Made by a program: the position numbers and the translations under genes | Source of the DNA: Smallanthus sonchifolius | Taxonomy: Eukaryota; Streptophyta; Magnoliopsida; Asterales; Asteraceae | Direction: 5' to 3' | DNA length: 64,000 nucleotides | Assembly: GCA_023525975.1 (NCBI GenBank) | Contig: CM042042.1 | Location: 49,239,880 to 49,303,879, forward strand | The notes under the pieces: model-generated | What the model was told of the DNA's origin: nothing | Database searches by the model: none | Seen by the model: the letters and a program-made list of their open reading frames with translations, nothing else | Part shown: in pieces, positions 44,871-56,897 of the stretch | How the letters are laid out: each line of letters starts with the position of its first letter | Position numbering within the stretch: the first letter of the stretch is position 1

Positions 44871-47149
44871 TGATTATGTATGTGTTTTGTATGCAAACAA
44901 TGGGGATGTGCATTGGCATGGTTGGGAAGTCTTGAACTTCCATAGTTGTTGTATATGGGATCTTAGAATCCCAATGGGTGATGATGAAATGAGATCACGA
45001 GTCTTAAGGGGTGATTGTGTTTGAAGTCCTTGAACTTCACATTTGGCGGTGTAATGAAGTCTATGAACTTCAAATTGATTAACGAGTGGATTAAGATCTT
45101 TGAATCTCACGGGTTATCTTGTAATTGTATTAATTTGGGGCGGAATGAAATTCGAAAACCAAAGGCATATGTGTAAACATTACTTTGGTTGATTTGGGGT
45201 GCAATACCATGAGTTTAGTGGTTAAACCAAATGAACCAAATCCGAAAAACGATTTTTGGCAGGAATGTACAAGGGGCGTAGGCCTACGCCCATGCCTCTA
45301 CCTTATGCCCGTTCCTACTCCCACTTTAGGGATTTTGGCATATTTAAATTGGGGGAAAAACACTACAGAATAGTAACCAACTTTTAAAAATGTTCCAATT
45401 AGGTCAGTCATCATAATATACTCATAGATTATGAAAATTCTTATCTTTTTGGCCAAGAACTAGAAGTATAAAATTTCCTGTTTTTAAATATATATGTACT
45501 TGAATATCAGGAAAAACGGGTGGATTGGGCTAGTTGGGTAATGGGTCAAAACGGTGGTTAGTTGGGTAATGGGTCAAAACGGTGAAACGTTTTGTACAGG
45601 TCAAAACATGTTGGGGTCGGTTCGACCCAAAATATATTGAATGACCTAATAGAAACAATTTTGAAACTTGGTTATTATTCTACAAAGTTACCCCTTAACT
45701 TGTTTGTACCATTACTAACTTAATATTTTGGTGTTTTTGGTGTAAGAAAAGCTCTAGTATATGTTCGGGATCACTATTGTGGATTGGATTTCTCACTTTA
45801 AGTTGGACATGTTTGTGTTCTCTTGGTATCGGGTCACGTTATTTAAGAGTCAGGGAACTTGTAGGAACTGTTCGCCAAAATATAAATACTAACACTTGTA
45901 TAATACCGAATTACAATACAAAAAATGGAGAAAACTAAAATTACAGTACTTTTACAACGGAAATAAAGAAAATTATAAAACAAGAAAACGAATACAAAAT
46001 TCGTGACCGGGCTTTGTGTTTAACACGGGTTAAATTCAGCTATAAATACTCAACTTTGAGCATCGATATTTCATTAATCTTAGCTCCATTTTGGACGCGA
46101 TTTGTTTCCTATAGAAGGTCTCATGTAAGAGAACACAAACCCAGAAAAAAATAATAAAATTAACATCAGTTGCATATATTTATTTCTGTCCCAATTTGAT
46201 AAAAAAAAAATATTTTTGTAACTGAGTGAAAAAACTTATTTTCACCCAAAACTCCATTAGAACTGCCATTGACGTATCATCAAAAGGCTGAGAGCTGTGA
46301 TTTACAAACCACATGTAGTCTTAGTGGTGCGGTTTTGTTTGCACTTGGTAGTTTATTAAAGGAATCTATACAGTCTGGGATTGATCAAATCATATTCTTG
46401 AGAAAGGGTCGTAAATCATGCATTAAAGGGCTGTACTATAGAGAATGGTATCCATGGTTTGCTTGAAGGAAGGGTTTTGTACATATAAAAAAACAAATAA
46501 AAAAAATGTGATTAGGATAGTTGGTGTAGGGTAGATAGACATCGAGGCATACACATTAGGGTTTGAAATTTTGGTTTGGTTGGGTGGGTTTCAGGCGGGG
46601 TGGTGGTACTAGGGTCTATTATATTAGTAACATGTTTAAAAGATAACTTTTAGCTACAGTATCAATTTTTTTTCCTGAAATAATCAATTGCTAAATATTA
46701 ATTTTGGCCTATAAAACACAAATGAGAATCTAGTTCACATGGTTGAGTAGAGGTGCTTGAAATGCTGCTTTTGTTTCCATTCACACTGGTTCGAGTCCGT
46801 CGGTTGCTTTTTTTTCCCACTTTACTTAATTTTCTTTCACTTATTTACGTTTAGTTAAGGTCGTTATGGGTTTACTTTATTTTATACTTTTGGTATTCCT
46901 TATGTTTTCCAAACACACGTTTTGATATTTTATGTCTTCGGTCTCTGAAATACACACTTAGGTATTTCGTATCGTTTAAGACTTCTCGCCGTAACGCGCG
47001 GCCTCAAAACTTCTTGTTAATATTACTAATAAATTAATTTTAGTGGATTGGATTATTTCGTATCTATGGATTCCCCATCTAGTTAGCCATTCATCGTACA
47101 TAAATGCATTTCAATTCTTTTGGTTGATGATTGATTTCTATTTAGGCTA
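44871..47149. other. non-coding DNA with small repeats
   Basis: Contains a perfect 18-bp palindrome GGGCGTAGGCCTACGCCC at about 45269-45286. A 27-bp tandem duplication of GTTGGGTAATGGGTCAAAAC lies at 45533-45586. A pol III-like block is at 46737-46808. A 65-codon open stretch at 46269-46466 has no recognised relative. Confidence 0.4.
46737..46808 (+). repeat. tRNA-like module
   Basis: TGGTTGAGTAGAGG (A-box-like), followed by a perfect B box GGTTCGAGTCC near 46788-46798 and a T run that could end pol III transcription. No cloverleaf; probably a tRNA-derived SINE head. Confidence 0.4.
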
Positions 47150-47711
47150 TAATATCGTAAAATTTAAGATTATTGGATTTTAATAATCTCGTATTTTATT
47201 AATTGGCCAATAATAGTTATAACTGAGAATATTTTTATCACCAGTCCTTACTTTCAAACTATTTTCTTACATTGTACCCCCTGTTAAAAAAACTTAGCCG
47301 TTAGATTTTATATATCGTGGACATCTGAAAACCGTCGGAAAGTTGAGCCAAGCTAGCAGTGGTCTCGTTGTGAGTTTTAAAATTGGCTTTGGTGGTGTTT
47401 AACTAGTCTAGCTTTTTCGGAAAGTCAAACATAGGCAACGATGGTGTTTAAGACGAGTTAAACACCACTAGAGCCAATTTTAAAACCCATCATGAGACCA
47501 CTGCTAGCTTGGCTCGACTTTTCAGCAGTTTGAAGATGTCTACGTCATATAAAATCTAACGGCGTTAAGTTTTTTTAACAGGGGTTCCAATATAAAAAAA
47601 ACAGTTTGAAAGTAGCGACTAGTGATAAGAATATCCTCAGTTGGGAATATTATTGGTTAACTGGTAAAATGTGGGATTATTAAAATCCAATAATCCTAAA
47701 ACTTATTATAA
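47150..47711. repeat. long foldback (inverted repeat) element
   Basis: Two arms of about 250 bp in opposite orientation with a short centre near 47430-47445. Shared stretches include GATTATTGGATTTTAATAAT, CTGTTAAAAAAACTTA, CAAGCTAGCAGTGGTCTC and TTTTAAAATTGGCT. The similarity is roughly 85-90 percent by eye. There is no coding frame. It is probably a foldback DNA transposon or an inverted duplication, and a transcript would form a long hairpin. Confidence 0.8.
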
Positions 47712-47781
47712 TTAATTATTTAATTTTTAATATCATAAAACTTAATTTAATTATGATTAAATATTTTTAATTAAAATAAAA

Positions 47782-47796
47782 CTAGTGGGTTACTGA
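47782..47796 (-). mobile_element. Helitron 3' end cut by Athila element
   Basis: ACTAGTGGGTTAC matches the Helitron end at 61516-61528. Its continuation appears on the far side of the Athila element, from 58219 (AAAAATAAGCAAATCG near 58250). Confidence 0.5.
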
Positions 47797-48881
47797 TGTA
47801 GCGTTAAATATTCCGTGTATAAGAGTCGAGTTTTGTACGTTTTAATAGTGTAATTGTGTTTATCGAGTCAGTTTTATGGGTGTTTTGTAGTTTGAAGTGT
47901 TACAGGTTAAATGTGCTAAAAACCGAAACTTTACGAGTCATATATGTGAAGGCACGAAGCCCGGGAAGTCAAAGCAAAAAGTCAAATTCTTGGAATTTAG
48001 GATCTTCGCTCCACGCGAAGATCAGAGGAGATGTTTCGCGGTACGCGAGGGCCTGAAAAAGCCTACCCGACTATTTTGGTTCTCGCGCCACGCGAAGACC
48101 CGGCCAGATTGTTTCGCGACACGCGAAGGAAGGGTTTTACGACAAAATTAACCTAATTTCAAATAAAAACCATTGTGATTCCCATTCTCGATAATTCTTC
48201 TTTCCAGCCGACCCAGAGCTTCTCTTAGGCGATTTTGAGCATTGTTTGGCCGGTTGTTCTTAGTTTTGAATGTTTATAAGTTCTAGTTTAATTATTTTGA
48301 TGTTTTCAACAATAATGAGTGGCTAAATGCTTTTGTGATCCCTCCGGGTGAATGATGATGCTTGTACTTGCATGATTTCAGTAGATAATCAGTATTGGAT
48401 TGAAGTTTTATGAACCATTTAAGTTCTTTGAATTCAATTGTGTGTTTGATTTATTAACAATTGCACGTTTTCAATTTATCGCATCTATCGTCGTTTCTTG
48501 GTTTTCTTGCATCGGGAATAATCCGGTTTTGTGATTGAATTGATTATTGTGTGGTTGGGTTAAACAATTTAAACAAGGTTATTTCTATGTAATCTCTGAT
48601 CTGATTTGAAACTGAAATTGTGCATGTGTCTTGCTAAATCTGAAACCCGGAGTGGTCATTCTTTCTCCAACTGTTTTCACAAATCAAGTTAATTGTTTTT
48701 TACAATTCTAAGTCTTTTAATTAATAAAGTTTTGAGCTTTGGTGGTAATTGAATAGTTTTAAATTGAATAGCATTCTCCACGCGTTCCCTGTGGAGACGA
48801 TACCCTACTTCCCTATTACAGTTTAGGTAGATAAGTAGTGAGTTTTATAAATATTTTTGATTGACCTTGACACCGCGATCA
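47797..48881 (+). repeat. Athila 5' LTR
   Basis: 1085 bp, TG...CA termini. Near 48003-48130 it contains four short palindromic modules of the form TTCGCG, 3 nt, CGCGAA. Confidence 0.88.
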
Positions 48882-48884
48882 AAA

Positions 48885-48902
48885 TGGCGCCGTTGCCGGG
48901 GA
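48885..48902 (+). promoter_or_regulatory. primer-binding site (tRNA-Asp type)
   Basis: TGGCGCCGTTGCCGGGGA, three bases after the LTR. The copy after the right LTR (57998) has one change, CCAGGGA. Confidence 0.8.
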
Positions 48903-48980
48903 ACTTGTGCGCAAAGTGCTTTTTTTGATTTGTTTAGTTCAGTGCTACTAATTTTTATGCTTAGTGTAGGGACAGTTTTT

Positions 48981-50137
48981 ATGCATACTAGGCGCTCAGG
49001 AAGAACATCACCATTGCTTTTTGTTCCAAAAATAAAGAGAACAACAAAAGAAAACAGGAAACTTCAAGGAACAGTCCAAACAATCCTTGAAAAGCTCGAC
49101 AGTCCTTCTATAAGGATGTCAAAGAATCAACCCATGAACCAACACCCTAATCAAGGTGGGTAACAAGACCCACCAATCCCACCACTTCTAAATCTCCTAT
49201 TTCCCAACCAACCATACAACAAACCAAACCAACCACATGATCAACAACCACCAATTCCACCAAATCAAAACCAACCGCCAAACCAGAATCAACCACCACC
49301 CCCCAGATTCCAACAACCCCCACCTCAACTCGTATTCCGAAATCAACCATACCAACCCCATGATAGCCACCCAAGCTACTCTGATTATGAAGATGAAGAT
49401 AGCCACTATCCACAGCATGGTTCTCAACATGAGAACTGGAACGAAGAAGAAGAGTGGTACGATTTAAACCACCAGGAGGCATTCCCTCCCCAGAATCAGA
49501 GGCAGAACATAGATGGATGGGTTCAACCACCACCGAGAGCAGATTATGGGTTTCCACCGTGGAACCATCATCAGGGGTATATGGGTAAATTGGAATGAGA
49601 AAACAGGTATAGACATCCCAGAAACATACAACCACAGAGACACGATCAAGGGGTGGACAGTCACTTCCGCCTCGCTTTGGCCTTAAATGCTTCCCCTGTC
49701 ATTCCACCAGTTCGTAGGGGGAATGCATTCGAGATCAGACCGGGTTGTCTTGGGATCCTCCCACACTTCTATAGGAGAGCTATTAAAGAGCCATACACAC
49801 ATCTGTTCGAATATGAGACTACTTGTGGGACCATAGGTGGTCAGGAGTTCACTATTGATGAGGTGAAACTGGTGCTTTTCCAATTTTCACTAAAGGACGG
49901 GGAAAACAATGGTTTTTATCTTTGCCATCTGCAAGCATTGCCACCTGGGCAGATTTACAACAGCAGTTCCTCGATGAGTATTTTCCACCTCATAAAACCA
50001 ATGAGGCCCGAGCTTCTATAAGGGATTTCAAGCAACAGTCAGGGGAGCCTTTCTATGAGGCATTCAAGAGATTAAAAGAGTTGCTTCAAAATTGCCCACA
50101 TCATGGGATACAGAAGTGGGAGCTGATTCAAGCCTTT
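48981..50137 (+). pseudogene. Athila gag, first part
   Basis: Begins MHTRRSGRTSPLLFV at 48981. A Pro/Gln/Asn-rich segment follows (49165-49600) and then the gag core (RRGNAFEIRPGCLGIL, LVLFQFSLKD). In-frame stops are TAA at 49161-49163 and TGA near 49598. A frameshift near 49920 moves the reading into the next frame (TWADLQQQFLDEYFPP, YEAFKRLKELLQ). The coding sequence is then cut by the solo LTR at 50138. It resembles the structural gag of Athila elements and cannot give a full protein. Confidence 0.82.
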
Positions 50138-51220
50138 TGTAACATCTATGATTTTTCCGACCATAATTTTTATTTTTATTAATAAACACTACGTTTAAAT
50201 TCTATTCAAGCATATTATGTACACAAATATATTCATGTATTGGGGTTTAAACCTCGTAAGAATTTTTTTTTTTTAATAAAGATTGAAATCGAGTTATAAA
50301 ATATACACATACACGTATTGGTTTACGAATATAAACATAAGTATATATTTGATTTCATTGAATAAATCATTTTTTTATATAGTTTTATGAAATTCTTATT
50401 AAATGCTAAACAAAAATAAAGTTATAAATATGTATATAAATAGTTTGAACCCCCCACACCCATAATTTTGACTTTGACCACCAACTTCGGCTATGGTTGA
50501 CTCTCAAAAGTCAAACCAGCCGAGATGTTCACCACAAGACCCAATTCGATCAAATCGGGCTGTCATGGAATTCTCATTCATGTAAAATTCGTGATCACAC
50601 CATGCCCCAGCCCATCATCACACTAAACCGATCGATTGAGCGGCATAATTCAATTTTTGAACAAGTTTGACTCGTCCGAGTCAAACCGAGCCCAATCCTT
50701 TCCAAATCAGGAAATTAGAGCAAAATCAATCCCGCAAACTACGCCCAAACGATCCTCGAATGCATTCAGACCAAGTACAAGGCCCGATACATTTCTAATT
50801 GATTAGACTTACGCGTTAATCGTCCCCGACAGCTGTGATGTGCACCGTTTAATCAAATCATACGAATACGTTGAGATTAATCAAATTAAATCCATTCCTC
50901 ACAGTCACGTACCCTCACCTAGACTCTCTGGAACTCTAATCGCGCTTCTCTTCACTCTCGGTCGGCGAACAAACACCAAGAACAGCGGCCTCTGTATCTC
51001 AGTCGTGCACACTCGTTCCTTCGTCAATCCAGGTACAAATGGTCTCATTCGATTCGTAATCCCCTACCTATCGAAAGCCCTCTGCCAATTCGTAATGGCA
51101 TAGGGTATCAAGAACAACTGAAACTAGGGTTCTTGTTTATATGCATACGTTTTCTGAATTGGGGATTTGATAAATTTACGTTTTTGTATTTAAATTATTT
51201 TGTTTCAGTATAATCAGCGA

Positions 51221-51300
51221 ACCTCCCGGACCGACTGGTTAAGACCAAGCACCATCGGACCCGGTGGTGTGGGTTCGAAACTCACGGCCCGCATGACCGA
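51221..51300 (+). repeat. tRNA-like module 1 in solo LTR
   Basis: GACTGGTTAAGACCAAG (A-box-like), then GGGTTCGAAACTC (B-box-like). No cloverleaf. Confidence 0.4.
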
Positions 51301-51390
51301 CCGGATTTTTGCACCTCATTTAAATACCCAAACCCGGTCACGCCTCAGGCGCGTGTTAAATAAATTCACAATCAAACCTATTACAAGATC

Positions 51391-51460
51391 CGACCCTTGG
51401 TCCAGCGGTAAAACCCACCGGATTCCCTAGCAGACTCGGGTTCGAACCTTTGCGACCTGT
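51391..51460 (+). repeat. tRNA-like module 2 in solo LTR
   Basis: TTGGTCCAGCGGTAAAAC, a very good A box, and 40 bp later GGGTTCGAACC, a perfect B box. The acceptor arms do not pair. Confidence 0.45.
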
Positions 51461-52475
51461 TTGTTTTTTTTAACCCGTTTTCCAAAACCCTAAAAATTTT
51501 ATAAAAATTATTTTTATAAACTATGCAATATTTTTAACAGAATAAGATCAGATTTATAAAATTTCAATATAAATTCGTTTTTATTTTGAATTATTGGTTA
51601 AAAATGGTAGATTAAATATTTAAAACAAAAACTTAGATATTTAAATTAATTCCCAAATAAACACAATTGATTTTTTTAAATCTACAAAATATCAATTTTA
51701 ATTAAAACAATCAAGTATATATTGCAAGAATAATAAATAGATAAAATTTATTTATTTTAATTTACACTAAAAGATTAAATGCACAGTTTATTGATATTTT
51801 TGATACATAAACTACACAATTTTATATTTACACATAAATAAATAAAATAAAATAAACATTTTATTTATTTAAATTATACATCAATAAATTTTACATACTT
51901 TTATAAATAAGTAAATAAAGTAACAATTATTTAATTGTTTATTTAAATTATATTTAAACATAATGTCTACACTATTTTCTAACTAAATAAATATATAACA
52001 CTTATTTGATTTATTTAGTTAATCAAACCCTAAACCTTAATTCAATTATTTCAAAACCATTTATTAATCTTTCATTTTACACAACACATCTTCAAGTACA
52101 AACCACAATCTCCTACGCTCCTATACAACTCTTTGTACACACATCCAATTAAACCCTAGACTTAGACATATACTATCGTACACATTATTAATTTAATATA
52201 TATTACACACTAGGTTAACGTGGTGAGTTACAAGGATCATTTTGCTACCTAGTTTCGCGTGCTAGCTACACCTTTGAATCAGGTGAGTTTACATAGCCCA
52301 TTTTTCTTATTTACATATTTGGGGTGAAACATGATTACATTCAAACACTATTTACAATTACACACGTACAATTCTACAATATGGTCATATGTGTTTATTT
52401 GTGCTTTATGCTTGAATGCTAATTGTTAAGGCTACATATACATGATATACACGTGCAAACACAAATACATTACTT

Positions 52476-52600
52476 CAGGCTAACATGTGTTGTTATGCCC
52501 TACATTAGGATAACATGTGTTGTTTTGCCCTACATTTACATCAGGATAACATGTGTTGTTATGCCCTACATTAGGATAACATGTGTTGTTATGCCCTTCA
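52476..52600 (+). repeat. tandem repeat, four units of about 30-40 bp
   Basis: Each unit reads AGGATAACATGTGTTGTTAT followed by GCCCTACATT. The first unit has AGGCTAAC and the third an extra TTACATC. Confidence 0.8.
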
Positions 52601-53008
52601 ATTACAAAGTTTCATTTGTGCATCTAGCTTAACTTAGATTCTCCATAAATGCTTTATAAACCATGCATCATATGAATTGTTCACAAAACATTTGAACTTT
52701 ACTTGTGGTGTCAAAACCTATGTATGCTCACCAACTATTTATAGTTGACCATCTCATTTTATCATGTTTCAGGTACAGTTGTTTGAGTTATGATTCAAGC
52801 TACATCACTTAGGGTTGAGGACCTAGTTTTAAATTTTAATACAGAGATTCATGTTTTCTTAAATTCTTGTAAATGATGTAAATGATTACTTGAGTTATGA
52901 AATGAAACTTACTGTTTAATTATTACAACATTAGCAAACCATGAGCTTATGAAGAGTCTACATGTCCCGCCCCGACGTTTCCGCCGTCGGTTGGGGTGTG
53001 TCACCTTT

Positions 53009-54120
53009 TATGATGGGCTATTACCTGAGGATGTGAGAGATGTCAATGCCACCTGTGCAGGTTCCTTCTTTGAAAATCATGTGGATGTTGACTGGGATAT
53101 TTTGGAGAAGATGGCAGTGACATCAAAGAGGCAAGCTAATGCCAGCAGGAGAGCAAAGACGGGAGGAACTGCGAAAGCAGTGGATTATGAAACTCAAAAG
53201 CATCTGGATGCCATGGAAATTCAAATGGCGAGGATTGGTAGGCCGAGTGGAAAAGAGGTGTCTAATGTTTCTCAAGGATACCCGGTTTGTGATGGGTGTG
53301 GTGATTTGGGCCATACTGTGGAAAGTTGTCCAAGGGAACAACACACTACCATCCGTGACTCAGAAATCATCGTACGATAATGCAAATAATCAAATGAATC
53401 CTAACTTTCAAGTTCCTGATGTGCAGGTTGGGAGTCAGCAGCAGTACCAAAACCGCCAACAAAGTTACAATCCAGGTGGGTACCAAAGGAACTCAGGTAA
53501 TCAGGGGTACCAACATGGGGGGCTATCTGCAGAGAAACTACCAACAAAATCAACCCCAGTAGAACAAACCTACAGTTGACGGTGACCCGCAGCTTGCAGC
53601 CATAATGGAGTCCTTGAAAAAGATTGAGCAAGATAAAGAGATCCAGATCAAAAATAATGAGTCATTTGAACGACAACTGGGTCAACTAGCTAAGAAATTG
53701 TCGGAAATAGTAGGGCGAGCTCCGGGGAAACTCCCAAGTGATACTAAACTAAACCCACAACATCAAGGAGCAAGCTCTCCTGGGACAAAGAATGCGTATG
53801 TTAGTGTAGTAAGTACCCAAGAAGCCAGAGAAGAGAGTGAGTTAGAGGATGAAGATGAGCAGGGAGAGCCCATTATCCCCATTGAATTAGGAAGGTTGCA
53901 GGTTGAGCAGGCTCTGTTAGCTTATAGGTCTAGTGTCAGCATTTTACCAGGGAACTTATATGATCAATATGACCTTGGCCCATTAGAACAAGTTGGCACT
54001 ACGGTGGTGTTATCGGATTTGACAAGGAAACGGGCTCGAGGAATGATTAGAGGTGTTGCAGTAAAGGTAGGGGAATTATATTACCCTGAAGACTTTCTAG
54101 TGGTTGAGTATGAATAACCA
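53009..54120 (+). pseudogene. Athila gag end and protease
   Basis: Continuation of gag after the solo LTR (FYDGLLPEDVRDVNATC), then the zinc knuckle CDGCGDLGHTVESC near 53289. After a frameshift near 53360 comes a Gln/Asn-rich stretch. 53605-54117 is open: a coiled-coil-like start (SFERQLGQLAKKLSEI), an acidic linker, then the protease region LLAYRSSVSILPGNLYDQY. In working Athila relatives the equivalent of AYRSS is D-x-G-x-S; here both the Asp and the Gly are replaced, so the protease site is destroyed. Confidence 0.8.
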
Positions 54121-54522
54121 GTGAAGGAGAAACAACATAGGGTAATCCTGGAAAGACCTTTCTTGGAAACTGCCAATGCGTTGATCAACTGTAGAGACAA
54201 CACCGTCAACATGTCATTTGGTAACAGGGATTTTAACTTAGACATTCGTTCTCTTACTTTTACATACTTTTATAAAGTTAAATTTCCTAAAACAGGTATT
54301 ACTAACAAGTGTCCCCCTCGGCACAAAGTGTATGAGGGTGGCACAGATAAACGTGTTGTGCTTTATAGGTCAGAAGTGAAGAAAGATGAAGTAGAGGCAG
54401 CAAACCCCAAGTGTGGGGAGGTTGGAAGTCAAGTGGAAAAGCCACCATGGGAACCTTTGGTGGAAAGTGGAAATAATCACACCAGATGTGGAGCAGGATC
54501 ATCAAGGTCACCAGGGAGGTAA
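54121..54522 (+). pseudogene. Athila post-protease segment
   Basis: RVILERPFLETANALINC matches the conserved stretch after the Athila protease (ILGRPFLATA-type). It is separated from the protease by one stop codon at about 54118. The later residues (from VKFPKTG) show no reverse transcriptase homology, so pol appears to be deleted here. Confidence 0.7.
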
Positions 54523-56897
54523 GAAACCTCCTAAATTCTTCAGGACTTCATATGAAACCGATGACTCTTGGGTAATGCAAGATAAAGAATAGTTCATGGA
54601 TGTGGCACACATGCAGAATCTGAACCTGAACGGTAATGACTACCAAAGGGCATGTGCAAGAGTATTTGGAAAAGGAGTTCGTGTTCCAACAAACATAACC
54701 ATAATGAGGTACACTGCGTCCGGCTGAAGACGTTAAACTTAGTGCTACTAAGAGGCAACCTAAGGTTAGTTAACTTAAATTTCTTGTCTGGTTAAATGAA
54801 CGTTGTGGGTGTGTTCTATAGAAACCCTCACGAGACTAAACTCATCCACTCGGGCTATCGAGGTGTTTAAAAGGCTTGTTGCATATGCTAAATGCCTTCG
54901 TGATTCCTACGAAAGTGAGTTAGGTTGTCATTTCTTTATTTTTAGTTAATTGTATGCAATTGGCCAAGTGTGGGGACGTCTATGGGGAGATTATGGTTGG
55001 GTAGAATGTGATTCAGAGCAATACACAAACCCATAGGGGGTAGGATGTCGTTGTAGAGTTTGTACAAAATTTTGAGTTTTTCGGTATAGTTTTGCGTCTT
55101 TTCTAAGTTTTTGCAGGGTTTCGTGGCAATTCGGGTGTTAAAAATCATCAGGAAAGACATTCCAGGTATGTGTGCATATAATCTAAGTGTTGGAATTGGT
55201 TTTTGAAAAGTTTGAAAAATTTTGAGTTTAAAAAGGTGAAAAATTTTCTAACGCAAAAATAAAAAAATTTTCAAAACTTTATGTCAAGGACCACTCTTCG
55301 CGTACCGCGAAGAGTTGGTGGCCAATCTTCGCAACACGCGAAAGACAACCAAAGGGGCCGGACAATTTTTTGTCCTTCGCGCCACTCGAGAGATTTCTCC
55401 CTGGTTTTCGCGACACGCGAGAGCCCCTGAAACCTTAATTTTTTATTATTATTATTTGAGTCGTTCGAGTCCGTCGGGTCTTTTATTTTTCTTTGAGTCA
55501 TTATATTGAGTCGATATGATGCTTATGGGTTTGTTTCGAGTTTATTTTGCAGGTTTGGATTTAAATTTCCCGTACTCAATCTCCATTCGGGGGAACGATA
55601 GTCCGACTTTTGCTTGATTCTTTTGTACAAAGCAACCCGCTTGTATCCGTGAAGCACGATCGCGAAGAAATGCTATACGATCGTCTGTCCAGCTAAGTTT
55701 TTATTATTTTTGTATTTTATTTTCGTTTATTGTCGCTCTTCCTACATTGAGGACAATGCAGAGTTTAAGTGTGGGAAAGGGAGACCTTATCCAGGTCTAG
55801 TTGGGCCTTTTATTTTGAGTGAGTTTTGAGTCGTAAAAACACATAAAAATTTAAATTTTTTTGAAAAATGTCTTTGGATTAGAATGTTTGCAATTAAATG
55901 GAAAATGATAGTACAATTGGGAATTTGCGTGTGGAACTTAAATAAATAATAATGATAATCAAACATGTCTAATTTGTAACGTTTTGGTAGGCCCAACCGA
56001 TTTAAGAGCTTAAACATCTTGATAGTGAGTCTACTTAATTGGATAATTAATTCAGGATATCTTGTGGGTTCTCATCTTAGAGGTGTCGGTAAGGTCGAAA
56101 CTGTCAATATAGGGTGATAGGTACCTTTATAAACAAAAAATTATAAGTTTTTAAAATTATTTGGCACACTGCTTTCTTTTTATGAGAATAAATCCGAAGG
56201 TTGGTGACGTTTGCATTCCATAGTCCATCATTTAATGAGCTTTAATTAATTGATTTGAGATCATAGGTTTTGCCTACGTGTTACCCTCCGAGATAGTGAC
56301 TTGGATGATACACCCATGGGCGGAACTTAAGTGATCAATATTGGATGACTAAGTTAGGTTTATGTGTTTCCCTTCGGGGTGTGACTTAAAGGATACACCC
56401 ATGTTCCGAATCTTAGGTACTTCATTGCTTAAAAACTGCAGCCTACGTGTTATATATCATGTTCCAGCGTGATTGAAACACCACTGGGTTAGGTTTGTTC
56501 ATATAACATTAATAAAAGCTCATATGATTCATTCATCGATCCATTATCCATTTTAATTTCTAAAACTTATAGATTAGTGTTTATAATGGTGGGGAATCTA
56601 TAAGGTTTAACCCGGGCCTAAACATGACCTTGAGACGGGATTAGGCTGAGTCGTAGCTTTCTGAGTGTGAGACCCATAGATTGACTGCTTGCTTGGTAAT
56701 GTATAATATATAGATCACATAATTGGGGGCTCGAGAGTCGGTGGTTGTGTTTAATCGGACAGAAATACCGATTGTTACAATTAACATATTATGAAATCTA
56801 TGCTGTGTAAAATAAAAGTAAAATTGCAAGTTTCTTGATTATGATTCCATTGCATTATTCTTTCTCGAGATGAAAAAGGTCAAGTGTGGGGATGTGA
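54523..56897 (+). other. non-coding 3' internal region of Athila element
   Basis: Holds no pol or env frame. Landmarks: GACGTTAAAC/GAGGCAACC block (54730-54762), four palindromic TTCGCG modules (55292-55425), ACATTGAGGACAATGC (55744-55759), and a purine-rich tract before the LTR (56882-56896). Confidence 0.65.

Larger units (their letters stand above)
50138..53003 (+). mobile_element. gypsy solo LTR inside Athila gag
   Basis: 2866 bp starting TGTAACATCTATGATTTTTC and ending GTTGGGGTGTGTCA, with TG...CA termini. The perfect target duplication CCTTT lies at 50133-50137 and 53004-53008. There is no coding sequence or primer-binding site inside, so this looks like a solo LTR left by recombination of a chromovirus-type element with large LTRs. 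Inside are two tRNA-like modules (51221-51300, 51391-51460) and a four-copy tandem repeat (52476-52600). The gag frame resumes directly after the duplication. Confidence 0.8.

Noticed and set aside
46269..46466. 65-codon open frame as an exon
   Set aside because: No recognisable family, no clear splice sites and surrounded by repeats.
47897..48151. 84-codon frame in the Athila LTR
   Set aside because: Reads through the TTCGCG modules; the right LTR breaks the same frame.
49147..49635. 162-codon open frame on the minus strand
   Set aside because: It is antisense to the Pro/Gln/Asn-rich part of Athila gag, and its hydrophobic Val/Gly composition is the mirror of that bias.
51391..51460. tRNA gene
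   Set aside because: Good A and B boxes but no acceptor-stem pairing or anticodon arm; recorded as a tRNA-like module.
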